This document shows positions 1 through 6,256 of a stretch of DNA of 14,632 nucleotides, one piece after another. The DNA lies in assembly GCA_964484395.1 (NCBI GenBank), contig CAZAFM010000067.1:1-14632 (forward strand). The letters run 5' to 3'. Below the pieces are notes generated by a model, which had not been told where the DNA came from, made no database searches, and saw only the letters and a list, made by a program, of their open reading frames with translations. The translations under genes and the position numbers were made by a program. The stretch comes from CAZAFM01 sp964484395. GTDB taxonomy: Bacteria; Campylobacterota; Campylobacteria; Campylobacterales; CAZAFM01. Positions within the stretch are counted from its first letter, which is position 1. The number at the start of each line of letters is the position of its first letter.

Positions 1-1
1 T

Positions 2-85
2 ACAAAATTGAAAAATTATTATTTAGAACCTATACAAAGCCCTAAAGTTCATAAATATAAAGTAGATTTAAAATTATTAATGTAA
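2..85 (+). CDS. possible 3' end of an upstream gene, cut by the window edge
   Basis: Reading frame 2 is open from the window edge to a TAA at 83-85 and gives 27 residues that look protein-like (it includes NYYLEPIQSPKVHKYK). The start lies outside the window. No family can be recognised from so short a tail. Frame 1 is also open to a TAA at 43-45, so the choice of frame is uncertain. From here to position 150 nothing else is seen except AT-rich spacer. Confidence 0.3.
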   Translation, partial: TKLKNYYLEPIQSPKVHKYKVDLKLLM

Positions 86-158
86 TTTACAAGTGTTTTA
101 GAGGTAGAAAACTTAAAGATTTTTTTATACCAATACAGTCTCTTTAATCCTTATCTTG

Positions 159-164
159 TATAAT
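159..164 (+). promoter_or_regulatory. -10 box (TATAAT) for the two-gene HEPN operon
   Basis: A perfect TATAAT is preceded directly by TTG. No convincing -35 is seen, which is usual in this phylum. Transcription would begin near 171. That leaves almost no leader before the ATG at 185, and about 26 nt before the in-frame ATG at 197. Confidence 0.5.
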
Positions 165-196
165 GCATCTAAACTATATAAAAGATGGAATATATA

Positions 197-940
197 ATGC
201 ATTTAGCAGATAATAGCGAAATCAAAACTCTGATATATCCAAATGCTGGAAAGAGTGATTGGAAAGTTGCTTTTAGGCAATATATTGACACTGTTGATAG
301 GTTTATTTTTGTTGACATAGACTACAATCGCAAAGATATAGAAAGCTTTAAACAATATCTGTGTGAATATGCAACACTAGATGATGATGAAAAAATATCA
401 GAGCCATTTGATAGTGAAACAGATGATAGTAAAACAGAGCGGAATAGTGACTCAAAACATTCATACAGAGAGATAAAGAGAGCATATTGTTTTCTATATC
501 TAAAGCACAAGGGTAGAGATAAAAAGATTATCTTTCGTAAGGGCTTTGGGCAGTGTGCACTCAATGAGCTAGATGATGATAGTTTGTATTGTTTTTATCA
601 TAGGGGAGATAGCGATGGAGAGAGTGGATCAAATGTCTTTTATCTGGGTAATAGAAATTCTCATTACAAGCCGATAGGTAGGCTTTTTGATAAGATAATC
701 TCAAAAATAGTAGATAAGGGCTTGATAGTAACGGATGGCTCTAATTGTGACTTTGAAAAGCTAAATAAAATCTACCGCTCCATCAAAGAAAAAGAGAGAA
801 AAGAAGCTGTAGAAAAATGTATCAACAAAGAAGTTTGTATAAAAAATATCATTCTGAAATGTACTGCTGTTTTAGATTATAGGTATAATCATACTTTAGA
901 GTGGGAGGTAGATAAAAATGAGCTTTTATACACTAGATAG
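197..940 (+). CDS. unrecognised acidic protein upstream of a HEPN gene
   Basis: I do not recognise this gene. The frame opens with ATG at 185 (251 aa), but the in-frame ATG at 197 (247 aa) has GGA seven bases upstream and a more plausible leader from the -10 at 159-164, so 197 is preferred. Near the N-terminus, LIYPNAGKSDW is followed about 20 residues later by FIFVDIDY. This resembles a beta-strand/loop/helix/beta-strand ending in an acidic residue, as in Rossmann-like methyltransferases, but no full motif set is present and this is only an impression. A low-complexity acidic stretch rich in D, E and S lies around residues 65-90. No signal peptide or membrane segment is visible. The last 23 bases overlap the following HEPN gene, so the two are almost certainly co-transcribed and translationally coupled. 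It could be the partner, sensor or antidote of the HEPN protein. Confidence 0.7.
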   Translation: MHLADNSEIKTLIYPNAGKSDWKVAFRQYIDTVDRFIFVDIDYNRKDIESFKQYLCEYATLDDDEKISEPFDSETDDSKTERNSDSKHSYREIKRAYCFLYLKHKGRDKKIIFRKGFGQCALNELDDDSLYCFYHRGDSDGESGSNVFYLGNRNSHYKPIGRLFDKIISKIVDKGLIVTDGSNCDFEKLNKIYRSIKEKERKEAVEKCINKEVCIKNIILKCTAVLDYRYNHTLEWEVDKNELLYTR

Positions 941-1637
941 AAACAATCAAATTTACGGTGACTACATTAAAAGACTTGGTGATATTGTTAAAAGCTATGA
1001 TGGCAAATATGAAGTTACATTAGCGATTAGCACACTGCAGTCTCTTCTAACTGTTCTAACAGAAAGTAAACTTTACAGCAATCAAGATGATGCGATAGAA
1101 AGCTTGAGCTATGCAGAAGGTAAGGAAAAAGTTAAAATCATCAATACAGTTATTAGCAAAAAATCTTTTATGGGCATTTCAGAATCATCAATTATAGAAA
1201 ATACTTTTGACCAAGATTGCACAATCAAAGATATTTTGAAACATATGAGAAATGCGCTGAGCCATCCTGTAAGTGGAGCTAAGAATAGAGACACCCAGAT
1301 AACGGGATTTTATACTGTTCAAGGAAGCACTATTGAAGAAATCGTTTTTACTGATGCACCTGATAGCGATAGTTTTAAACTTGGCAATCCTAAAAACTTT
1401 GAAAAATACAAAGAGGGGAATGGCTTCCCTAAATCTGCATATATAAATAAAGTGGGTAAGGAAAACATGGTTCTTGTAGATGGAAAAGTCTACAGAAGAT
1501 ATATTAAAATTAAGCTCTCAACCGTGGAGCTTAAACTACTGGTTTTAAGCTTATGTGAGTTATTTAGTGAATTTATCACAAAAGCAGAAGACCCATCGTA
1601 TCTAAGGAATAAACTTTCTAATAAGTTTGCTGCTTAA
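918..1637 (+). CDS. HEPN-domain protein (R-x4-H), possible RNase effector or toxin
   Basis: This 239-residue protein carries the HEPN signature at residues 111-116 (R111-N-A-L-S-H116) inside a helical region. In HEPN nucleases the Arg and His form the metal-independent RNA-cutting site, and members serve as toxins and defence effectors. The C-terminal half (VYRRYIKIKL followed by a hydrophobic helix) resembles what I recall of the pEK499_p136-type HEPN family, but that subfamily call is tentative. The start is ATG at 918 with GGAGG at 904-908, nine bases upstream. It overlaps the preceding gene by 23 bases, so the pair is one operon. The neighbourhood (a Zorya-like operon converging from the other side) favours a defence or toxin-antitoxin role. 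Which RNA it cuts, or whether it is active, cannot be told from the sequence. Confidence 0.65.
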   Translation: MSFYTLDRNNQIYGDYIKRLGDIVKSYDGKYEVTLAISTLQSLLTVLTESKLYSNQDDAIESLSYAEGKEKVKIINTVISKKSFMGISESSIIENTFDQDCTIKDILKHMRNALSHPVSGAKNRDTQITGFYTVQGSTIEEIVFTDAPDSDSFKLGNPKNFEKYKEGNGFPKSAYINKVGKENMVLVDGKVYRRYIKIKLSTVELKLLVLSLCELFSEFITKAEDPSYLRNKLSNKFAA

Positions 1638-1654
1638 GAGTTCTTAAGAACTCT
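1637..1654. repeat. perfect 18-bp palindrome between convergent genes
   Basis: AGAGTTCTTAAGAACTCT is self-complementary with no loop. It starts on the last base of the HEPN stop codon and ends nine bases before the stop of the convergent lipoprotein gene. It could act as a weak bidirectional terminator or a binding site. There is no T-run on either side, so an intrinsic terminator is not clearly supported. Confidence 0.45.
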
Positions 1655-1662
1655 CCAAGGCT

Positions 1663-2016
1663 TCACCTACATTTAAACGCTTGCCCTATAATCGTTATAT
1701 TTGTAGTTCCCATTGAGCCCCAATAGCTTGAATCATGCATTTTTTCCACAAAGATTATATTGCCACCCATTTCATGTGTTTTATTTCTTAGTTCGTTTCT
1801 AGCGCCCATAATCATTTCATCATTAGGTGTAAAGTCACCACTGAATGAATTGCCTTGCGTCCCTATTACATCTCCCAGATACTTACAGTTTGTCTCGCTA
1901 GGTCTCTCGTAAACTATCTTAACAATCTTGGCATGTTCATTTAGCTTTTTAGCTGTACATCCTGTCAATGAGGTAAGCAATATCGCTGTAAATGAAAAGA
2001 ATAAAAGCTTGTACAT
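1663..2016 (-). CDS. DUF4156-type lipoprotein
   Basis: This is a small outer-membrane or periplasmic lipoprotein. The ATG at 2016 (117 aa) is preferred over the upstream in-frame ATG at 2043 because GGGAG lies just upstream of it and the protein then begins with a proper lipoprotein signal: MYK, a hydrophobic stretch, then the lipobox L17-T-G-C20. The mature part (SETNCKYLGDV, GARNELRNKTHEMGGNIIF) matches the DUF4156 pattern known from short enterobacterial lipoproteins: a Cys after the first strand and a helix ending in a Gly-Asn motif. Function is unknown. It lies 59 bases downstream of the ZorB-like gene on the same strand and may be read with it, but it may equally be an independent gene. 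It converges on the HEPN gene. Confidence 0.7.
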   Translation of the reverse strand: MYKLLFFSFTAILLTSLTGCTAKKLNEHAKIVKIVYERPSETNCKYLGDVIGTQGNSFSGDFTPNDEMIMGARNELRNKTHEMGGNIIFVEKMHDSSYWGSMGTTNITIIGQAFKCR

Positions 2017-2075
2017 CACACACTCCCATAACTTAGCAGTCATATTATTTTATTTAAACTAAGCCTTGTTTATTA

Positions 2076-2762
2076 TTACTCTAATTGCTCAACAATATTA
2101 TATATTTTTTCTTGAGCTTTTGTTAGTACCTTAAATTCTACCCTCCTAGATTTTATATTATCTTGGGTTCCATCTTTTTTATAGATTAGCTTTGCAAATG
2201 ACATGCCGTTTGCCCTAAATTTTTTTTCTAGCCATTCTCTGTTAGTATCTATTTCCTCATTTTGCAAATTATAGCAGTAGGTTAGTACATTATTTGCTCT
2301 AGCTTGAGATAGTTGCATATTGTTTAAATAAATATCTTGCTTGGATGTAGTGCTATTCCAGCCATACGAAGTATGACCTTCAATCCTAATTTCGTCAATT
2401 TCATCAAAATATTTTTTTGATGATAGTAATTTAATGTATCTTGGGAAAAAATTATCCAAAATAGCCTTGAATTTATTTGATATTTCACTGCTTCCTGCAG
2501 AAAATAGCACCTCCGGAGAATTAAATCTGAAAACATTTTCTTTGGTAATTTCTGCACCCCAGTTTTTTAAATCTTTTTCAAATTCTTTATGCAAATCGTG
2601 ATTGAGTGCTTGCTGAGATTTGCGATATGTCATTGCAATTTCTTTAACTGCTTGTTGTTCGCTTTGAATTTGTATCATAAAAGCGATAGCAATAAATAGA
2701 AATACCATCATTAAACCTGACATCATGTCAGATATATTTATCCATTCTTTATTAACCTTCAA
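2076..2762 (-). CDS. zorB: ZorB-like OmpA/MotB-domain motor protein
   Basis: This is the peptidoglycan-binding half of a proton-driven motor. Of 228 residues, a short cytoplasmic N-terminus leads into one membrane helix (about 13-32) containing SDMMSGLMMVFLF. Asp12 sits where MotB and ZorB carry the proton-accepting aspartate. A charged linker follows, then an OmpA-like domain (about 115-215) with the peptidoglycan-binding signature: IEGHTS, a LSQARANNV helix, then RANG and KSRRVEFKV. The start is TTG at 2762, overlapping the TGA of the HNH gene as TTGA, so translation is coupled. It lacks MotB-specific features and there are no flagellar neighbours. The closest match by architecture and context is ZorB of the Zorya anti-phage system. 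The gene symbol is by analogy. Confidence 0.75.
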   Translation of the reverse strand: MKVNKEWINISDMMSGLMMVFLFIAIAFMIQIQSEQQAVKEIAMTYRKSQQALNHDLHKEFEKDLKNWGAEITKENVFRFNSPEVLFSAGSSEISNKFKAILDNFFPRYIKLLSSKKYFDEIDEIRIEGHTSYGWNSTTSKQDIYLNNMQLSQARANNVLTYCYNLQNEEIDTNREWLEKKFRANGMSFAKLIYKKDGTQDNIKSRRVEFKVLTKAQEKIYNIVEQLE

Positions 2763-3574
2763 ACACTATTCCTTTTTTTATACATATAAAAATCTCGATA
2801 TGATGCATTATTTCTAATGTGTCCATGATTATATTCTTGAGAATGACACTCAATGCATAAGACTTTTAAATTGCTAATAATATTGTTTGAAGGATTGCTG
2901 TCAATATGATGTGTATGTAAAAAATGTTTTGCATTTTGTAAATTTATGGCACACTTTTGACAAGTATAGTTTTTCATTCGTTTTAACTCTTTTGATATTT
3001 GATTCCAATTTTTAGCATAAAAACTAGGTACAGTCTCTAAGTCATCTCTGAAGTAAATATAATCTAAGCTATTGAAATAATTATCTGAGAATGATTGCTT
3101 TATATACTCTTTAATACTGAAATTTTTCTTTGTATACTGCCTATGAAATTTTATATTGTATTTGTTTAAGCAGTTCCCACATATTTCAAGATTAATAAAT
3201 TTAGTATCGCTTGAATCATATTTGTCGCTTATTACCATTAGAAATTTACCATCGCTTCTAAGTGTTTTTTTGTATCTATATTCTTTTCCTTGATTTTTCA
3301 TATTTGTTAATGTGTTACAGTTAAATATATGAAATTTTGGGTACTTCCCATATTCTTCAACAACCCATTTTTTAACTTCACTAATATAAACAATAGTCTT
3401 TCTAACCGTTCCATCTTTTAAGACAGTTATTAATCCATCTTCAGTTTGGAAAATATCACTTAAGTCAGACTCTAATCCAAAATCATTGAATATTTTAATC
3501 TCTGTTTGTGCAATTCTATCAAGCTCGAAGCTTTTTACGGCATTCCATAACTCATCAAATCTAGTTAGATGCAT
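2759..3574 (-). CDS. zorE: HNH endonuclease between the two motor genes (ZorE-like)
   Basis: This is a 271-residue predicted DNA nuclease. The C-terminal HNH domain (about 200-255) has a zinc knuckle pair, C205-x2-C208 and C240-x2-C243-H244. It surrounds the catalytic H220-T-H-H223-I-D225 segment and an Asn-rich stretch leading to NLKVLCIECH. The N-terminal part is a separate module with FHIFNCNTL (79-89) and a second CxxC at C132-G-N-C135, an arrangement I associate with a family of standalone HNH proteins. The start is ATG at 3574, one base after the ZorA-like stop, and the end overlaps the ZorB-like start. In type II Zorya the effector is an HNH protein, ZorE. By known accounts zorE follows zorB, whereas here it sits between zorA and zorB. 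The symbol is by analogy, and sequence identity to known ZorE is untested. Confidence 0.7.
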   Translation of the reverse strand: MHLTRFDELWNAVKSFELDRIAQTEIKIFNDFGLESDLSDIFQTEDGLITVLKDGTVRKTIVYISEVKKWVVEEYGKYPKFHIFNCNTLTNMKNQGKEYRYKKTLRSDGKFLMVISDKYDSSDTKFINLEICGNCLNKYNIKFHRQYTKKNFSIKEYIKQSFSDNYFNSLDYIYFRDDLETVPSFYAKNWNQISKELKRMKNYTCQKCAINLQNAKHFLHTHHIDSNPSNNIISNLKVLCIECHSQEYNHGHIRNNASYRDFYMYKKRNSV

Positions 3575-3575
3575 G

Positions 3576-4766
3576 CTAGATTTTGTTGCTCATTTCCATA
3601 ATTTTACTCATATGCTGCAAAAATGAATTATAGTCATCTCTAAATTTATTTGTAAGTGATGTTAAGGATTTATTAAGTTCTCCTAGACTCTCAGGAAGCT
3701 GTTTCTCAATATCTTTTTTCAATTTTTCATTATCTTTAGTTAGCTGGCTTAATGTTTCTGATTGATTTGAGAGAGAACCTTTAATTTTCTGCGAAAAGTT
3801 ATCGATTGAATCAGTAATAAGTTTTGCTTTTTCACCTATTTCATTCATAGTTTTTAAGTGTATTTCAATATTTTTAATTTGATTATCATTAGTTTTTATA
3901 GTTTCGTATAATTTAGTATGAGTTATATCAATTTTTTGGTAATTTTCAGTCATACTACTTAGTTTTTCATCAATATCCTTAATGCCAGCTACTGCTTTAC
4001 TCAGTGCAACCTCAAATTCTTGAATTGAATTTTTATAATTTTCTTGCCAGTAAATCATATTTTTAACTGAGTCGTTGAGTTGTTTAAAATTATCTCCGAA
4101 TTGCTCCGTAAGATTCTTATTGAAATCCTGTATAACATTTTCTAAGGCTTTAATTATTTCTTCTGTAGCCCCTCTAGCTAAAGTATCAATCGCCTCCTCA
4201 AGGGATTGATTGATTTTGTTCAAGCTGTTTTCTAAAAATTCAAATAATAGTTTTTGATTACTTTTCATTTCTTCTTTAACACTTGAAATATCCTGTGATA
4301 AAGATTTTATATTTGTATCCATAGAATCTAATTTTGTATTAATTAGTGGCAATATCTCTATATTTTTACTCAGTTTTTCATCAATACTTTCTATAGCTGA
4401 TAACTTATCTAATCTTTCATCAATTGAGTGTAAAATTTGAAGCTCATCCTCTAACTCTCCATGTCCATCTGATTTCTGGATAGCTGATAAAAGTATTGAT
4501 AAAAACATTCCTCCTATAGAAGTTATAAATGCTATTTTTAAACCTTCTAATAATGATGGAACGCTATCTTTTATATTTGATGTATCGAATCCCATTAAAC
4601 CAATAAATATTCCCACGAATGTACCTAGTACACCAATGCTAACAATAATGGACTTGTAATCTTGATGTTTATCTGTTTTGTAACTTCTGTAGTCTTTATA
4701 TGAAAATAAAAGCATAAAGAAAGTAAATAAGCCTATAACTAAAAGCGTTTGTAATGAGTCAGTCAT
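3576..4766 (-). CDS. zorA: ZorA-like MotA/TolQ/ExbB channel protein with coiled-coil tail
   Basis: This 396-residue protein has three membrane helices near the N-terminus (about 5-22, 38-60 and 75-96) and a long cytoplasmic tail. Helices two and three carry the MotA/TolQ/ExbB proton-channel pattern: GVLGTFVGIFIGL, then SLLEGLKIAFITSIGGMFLS. Residues from about 105 to the end are a near-continuous heptad-like coiled coil rich in K, E, N, S and L. In Zorya, the ZorA tail bundle projects into the cytoplasm and is thought to pass the envelope signal to the nuclease effector. This tail is short compared with the roughly 700-residue type I ZorA. TolQ and ExbB have no such tail. The start is ATG at 4766 with AAGGGA upstream. 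The HNH gene starts one base after the stop. Confidence 0.75.
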   Translation of the reverse strand: MTDSLQTLLVIGLFTFFMLLFSYKDYRSYKTDKHQDYKSIIVSIGVLGTFVGIFIGLMGFDTSNIKDSVPSLLEGLKIAFITSIGGMFLSILLSAIQKSDGHGELEDELQILHSIDERLDKLSAIESIDEKLSKNIEILPLINTKLDSMDTNIKSLSQDISSVKEEMKSNQKLLFEFLENSLNKINQSLEEAIDTLARGATEEIIKALENVIQDFNKNLTEQFGDNFKQLNDSVKNMIYWQENYKNSIQEFEVALSKAVAGIKDIDEKLSSMTENYQKIDITHTKLYETIKTNDNQIKNIEIHLKTMNEIGEKAKLITDSIDNFSQKIKGSLSNQSETLSQLTKDNEKLKKDIEKQLPESLGELNKSLTSLTNKFRDDYNSFLQHMSKIMEMSNKI

Positions 4767-4842
4767 AAATGTTTTCCCTTCTGGCTTAATTTATAATTTT
4801 GGTTTAGGTTACGCTTCATTTGTTAAGTTTTATTGTAAATGT

Positions 4843-5106
4843 TTATCTTGGTCTTCTATATGGATCACTATATTGATCATCAACATCAGAGTATATCTGA
4901 AAAATAAATATACCTATAATTATTGCCAGCATTATAATTGTCATGATTATTTCTACTACTCTCTCATTCCATATAAATTTAAAAAAAATAATTAGCCCAA
5001 TTACGATGAATAAAAGTATAATTTGTGATTCCATACGAACATCATGGGCAGTAGTTGCATATATTGAGCTACTCCATATAGCAAATATTAGAAAGTTTCT
5101 AATCAA
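4843..5106 (-). CDS. small membrane protein upstream of the Zorya-like genes
   Basis: This 87-residue protein is not recognised. It has an N-terminal hydrophobic stretch resembling a signal peptide (residues 1-18, ending SIYATTA), two further strong membrane segments (about 28-45 and 51-71), and a short acidic then basic tail (SDVDDQYSDPYRRPR). The start is TTG at 5106, with AGGA eight bases upstream. It lies 76 bases upstream of the ZorA-like gene on the same strand and shares its AT-rich composition, so it may belong to the same operon as a membrane accessory protein. It may also be an unrelated small gene. The general pattern of a signal peptide plus a hairpin of two helices recalls VirB2/TrbC-type pilins, but no specific motif supports that. 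Confidence 0.55.
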   Translation of the reverse strand: MIRNFLIFAIWSSSIYATTAHDVRMESQIILLFIVIGLIIFFKFIWNERVVEIIMTIIMLAIIIGIFIFQIYSDVDDQYSDPYRRPR

Positions 5107-5154
5107 AATAACATCCTATAAAATCAAATCTCATGACAATAACTCTAGCCCCCA

Positions 5155-5889
5155 TCAATCTTCACAACTTTCACATTCAAAATAATTTTTTAACTCTCTC
5201 ATATCACTTTCGCTTAGTTCATCCCTATTTTTCAACATCCACTCCTCAAAAGGTATCTCTATCTCAAAAGCCCCTCCACCCTGAAAGTCTAGCTGATATC
5301 CGTTGTAGCCTATATATAGCTTATGGTCTCTGATTGTTATATATGCGTATTTGTAGTAGTCTTGTTTTTTGGCGGTTTTTAGCCTTGGCTTTGTCCTGAA
5401 GGCTTCTTGCTCTACTATCTCCTCAAGCTCGTTTTCAAACCTCTCTTTGTCTATATCTATCTCTACTTTTATAGCCTTATCATCTTTGGTCAAAAAGTAT
5501 GTTCTTGAGTAGCTAAAAAAAGAGTCAAGAGGAAACACACTTACCCTTATAGATGCTAGAGGTGCCTCATACTCTGCTGTGACTTTGATGTTTTTTGATT
5601 CGCACTGTGCTTTTCCATCATATCTTTTTACCTCAGAGCTTATGAGTTCGTTTATGAGCTTTGCTTTTGGGTCGCTACTTGGCTGACATACAGAGAACTC
5701 TACAAGTCTGTTGTCTCTACCTGTGTATGTATGGCTGTAGTACCTATTGCCTGTCTCTACTTTCTCCTCTACTGGAGTCATTTTGTTTGTCATAAAGTCA
5801 AAAGTAACGGACTTAGTCTCACTACAGTCTATATCAGAGGCAAAAGCCAAAGAAGCCACAAAAAGGATAGTAGTTATAAATTTAGTCAT
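5155..5889 (-). CDS. secreted protein of unknown function
   Basis: This 244-residue protein begins with a clear Sec signal peptide (MTKFITTILFVASLAFAS, probable cleavage after AFA). The mature protein is hydrophilic and looks beta-rich, with paired cysteines near the start (C22), in the middle (CQPSS, QCESK) and at the end (FECESCED), which suggests disulfides in the periplasm. I recognise no domain. A possible TATATT -10 box lies at 5911-5916 on the same strand. The Shine-Dalgarno is weak (AAGG ten bases upstream). Its base composition is less AT-rich than the Zorya-like genes downstream, so the accessory block probably begins after this gene, although the 48-base gap does not exclude read-through. 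Confidence 0.7.
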   Translation of the reverse strand: MTKFITTILFVASLAFASDIDCSETKSVTFDFMTNKMTPVEEKVETGNRYYSHTYTGRDNRLVEFSVCQPSSDPKAKLINELISSEVKRYDGKAQCESKNIKVTAEYEAPLASIRVSVFPLDSFFSYSRTYFLTKDDKAIKVEIDIDKERFENELEEIVEQEAFRTKPRLKTAKKQDYYKYAYITIRDHKLYIGYNGYQLDFQGGGAFEIEIPFEEWMLKNRDELSESDMRELKNYFECESCED

Positions 5890-6024
5890 ACTGCAGAGCC
5901 TTAGTAGTAAAATATAACTGATTTTAGCTAGAAATCCTTAAAGTTGTGCTTTTGTTTGTTATATAAATCAGTCATTATGTAAAACCAAGTGAAATAAAAG
6001 TCTCTGGTTTGTATTCTGGCTACT

Positions 6025-6238
6025 GTTACCCTCAGTGTATATGAAGGGCCTATGTAATTATGTCCTACTGTGTAATTTACGCAGTAGACAGTTCAAAGTA
6101 GATTCTTCGCATTCGCTCAGAATGACAACACTACCGTCACCCTGAGTGCATACGAAGGGTCTATGTGGAGTGTCCTACTGGGTAATATACACAGTATGCA
6201 GTTCAAGGTAGATTCTTCGCATTTGCTCAGAATAACGG
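6025..6238. repeat. two tandem ~107-bp elements with nested inverted repeats
   Basis: The 367-base gap 5890-6256 holds two diverged copies, about 6020-6126 and 6131-6238, offset by 110-111 bases. Each starts with a motif like TTACCCTCAGTG..GAAGGG and ends with GATTCTTCGCATT.GCTCAGAAT. The two ends are inverted relative to each other (about 20 of 27 positions in the right copy). Inside each copy lies a tighter inverted repeat, in copy 1 CTACTGTGTAA / TTACGCAGTAG with a one-base loop and one mismatch. The pattern is like a REP/MITE-type intergenic element that could fold into a cruciform or RNA hairpin. There is no coding frame and no T-run. The remainder of the gap (5917-6019) shows nothing else I can name. 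Confidence 0.75.
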
Positions 6239-6256
6239 GTGGTAAAAGCCCCTAAA

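Noticed and set aside
2076..4766. Flagellar MotA/MotB or TolQR/ExbBD transport system
   Set aside because: The ZorA-like protein has a long coiled-coil tail and no MotA cytoplasmic loop. An HNH nuclease is embedded in the operon, and no flagellar, TonB or Tol genes are nearby. It stays possible in principle until profile searches are run.
4943..5333. Two + strand ORFs of 80 and 66 codons
   Set aside because: They lie antisense to the small membrane protein and secreted protein genes, lack recognisable motifs and have no Shine-Dalgarno support.
6020..6238. CRISPR array
   Set aside because: Only two long diverged copies with internal symmetry; no short identical repeats separated by unique spacers of regular size.
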